The position numbers and the translations under genes are program-made. A stretch of 64,000 nucleotides of DNA. Source: Axinella damicornis (taxonomy: Eukaryota; Porifera; Demospongiae; Axinellida; Axinellidae). Position 1 is the stretch's first letter. Each line of letters begins with the position of its first letter. Positions 62,731 through 64,000 of the stretch are shown here, piece by piece. The notes beneath the pieces were generated by a model that had not been told where the DNA came from, did no database searches, and saw nothing but the letters and a program-made list of their open reading frames with translations. The stretch covers positions 5,159,707-5,223,706 of the forward strand of contig OZ007517.1 of NCBI GenBank assembly GCA_963931865.1, written 5' to 3'.

Positions 62731-64000
62731 CAGGCACCCACGGGGTCGGCCACGCCCCCACGTGGACGGCCACGTCCCCACGGGGCCGGTCACGCCCCCA
62801 CGGGGCCGGCCACGCCGCCACGAGGCCGGCCACGCCCCCACGTGGCCGGCCACGCCCCCACGGGGTCGGCCACGCCCCCACGGGGACGGCCACGCATCCA
62901 CGGGTCCGGCCACGCCCCCACGGGGACGGCCACGCCCCCACGGGGCTGGCCACGCTACCACGGGGCCGGCCACGCCCCCACGGGGCCGGCCAGGCCCCCA
63001 CGGGGCCGGCCGCGCCCCCACGGGCACGGCCACGTCCCCACGGGGCCGGTCACGCCCCCACGGGGCCGGCCACGCACCCACGGGGCCAGCCACGCCGTTA
63101 CGAGGCCGAACACGCCCCCACGGGGACGGCCACGCCCCCACGGGACCGGCCACGCCCCCACGGGGCCGGCCACGCACCCACGGTGCAGGCTACGCCCCCA
63201 CGGGGATGGCCACGTGCCCACGGGGCCGGCCACGCCCCCACGGGGACGGCCACATCCCCACCTTGCCGGCTACGCCCCACGGGGCCGGCCACGTACCCAC
63301 GGGGCCGGCCCCGCCACCACGGTGCCGGCAACTCCCCCACGGGGCCGGCCACGCGCCCACGGGGTTTGCCACACCCCCACGGGGACGGCCACATCCCCAC
63401 GGGGCCGGCCACGCCCCCACGGGGCCGGCCACACCCCCACGAGGCGGGCCACGCACACCCGGGACCGGCTACACCCCCACGGGGACGGCCACGCCCGCAC
63501 GGGGCCGGCAACGCCCCCGCTGTGCCTGCTACGCACCCACAATGCCGGCCACGCCCCCATGGGGCCGGCCACCCCCCCACGGGGACGGACACGTCCCCAC
63601 GGGGCTGGACACACCCCCACGGAGCAGGCAACGCCCCCACGAGGCGGGCCACGCCCCCACGCGGACGGCCATGTCTGCACGGGACCGGCCACGCCCCCAC
63701 GGGGCCGGCCACGCACCCGCTGTGCCGGCCACGCATCCACGGGGCCGGCCACGCTTCCATGGGGCCAACCACGCCCCCACGGGGACGGCCACGTCCCCCA
63801 GGGGCCGGCCACGCCTCCACGGGGCCGGCAACGCCCCCACGAGGCGGGCCACGCCCCCACGGGGACGGCCAGGTCTTCACGGTGCCGGCCACGCCCCCAC
63901 GGGGCCGGCCACGCCCCCACAGGGCCGGCCACGCCCCCACGGGGCCGCCACGCCCCCACAGGGCCGGCCACTCCCCCACGGGGCCGGCCACGCCCCCACG

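Larger units (their letters stand above)
31300..64000. repeat. 20-bp satellite, domain 3 (GCCACG-dominated)
   Basis: About 1,640 monomers, mostly GGCCGGCCACGCCCCCACGG, with GGGGAC replacing GGGGCC in a large minority. GCCGCG is rare except in short runs (for example 33430-33640). Variant landmarks include CAGGTCTGCAC, CCCTGCTGTGCC or CCCTAGCTGTGCC, and CACACACCC. They recur in fixed order in blocks separated by hundreds to thousands of bases. Monomer truncations occur, notably near 33694-33706. The array runs off the right edge of the window. Nothing here supports a gene. Confidence 0.95.

Noticed and set aside
1..64000. CRISPR array
   Set aside because: Repeats are directly adjacent at 20-bp spacing with no unique spacers and no cas genes.
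1..64000. Telomere or CENP-B-type centromeric satellite
   Set aside because: There are no TTAGGG-like repeats, and the monomer has no resemblance to the CENP-B box. Length and homogeneity alone do not prove a centromeric role.

Overview
This window is almost entirely one GC-rich satellite. A 20-bp monomer, consensus GGCCGGCCAGGCCCCCACGG or a close relative, is repeated head to tail about 3,100 times across 64 kb. A single 1.94-kb block of ordinary-composition DNA interrupts it at 16729-18668. I see no protein-coding gene, rRNA or tRNA. The very long open frames on both strands are a by-product of a stop-free monomer whose length is not a multiple of three, and I reject them. The mega-satellite, the higher-order repeats and a (CA)n/(CG)n microsatellite in the island point to a eukaryotic nuclear genome, most likely an animal. 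The sequence alone does not let me name a group.

Layout. Domain 1 (1-7452) is built of GCCAGG monomers and ends at a sharp junction with a partial monomer. Domain 2 (7453 to about 31300, interrupted by the island) mixes GCCGCG and GCCACG monomers. Domain 3 (about 31300-64000) is dominated by GCCACG monomers with recurring 80-170 bp cassettes of GCCAGG monomers. Nested duplications lie on top of this: head-to-tail blocks with periods of about 1578, 1427, 1854, 517, 977 and 4668 bp, a 520-550 bp higher-order repeat near 27-30 kb, an 840-860 bp one near 45-47 kb, and a separated pair about 4.3 kb apart. The array therefore appears to grow by repeated unequal exchange.

The island has terminal inverted repeats (CACGGCTGTTTTT plus CGTGGACATTTAG, each side carrying small indels). 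It sits inside a higher-order unit whose uninterrupted versions survive at about 14101-14420 and 12760-13000, so the pre-insertion site can be read directly. It is best explained as a non-autonomous or decayed DNA transposon with a 3-bp (perhaps 4-bp) target duplication. A short motif, ACACGCCCCC, lies just inside both ends and resembles the core of the GCCACG-type satellite monomer.

Most intact monomers carry a GGCCGGCC palindrome (the FseI recognition sequence), internal dyad symmetry, G-runs on both strands and about three CpGs. In the GCCACG type the reverse strand reads GTGGGGGCGTGGC, a GC-box/KLF/EGR-like sequence that the GCCAGG type lacks. Any role as a protein-binding array, chromatin domain or fragile site is inference.
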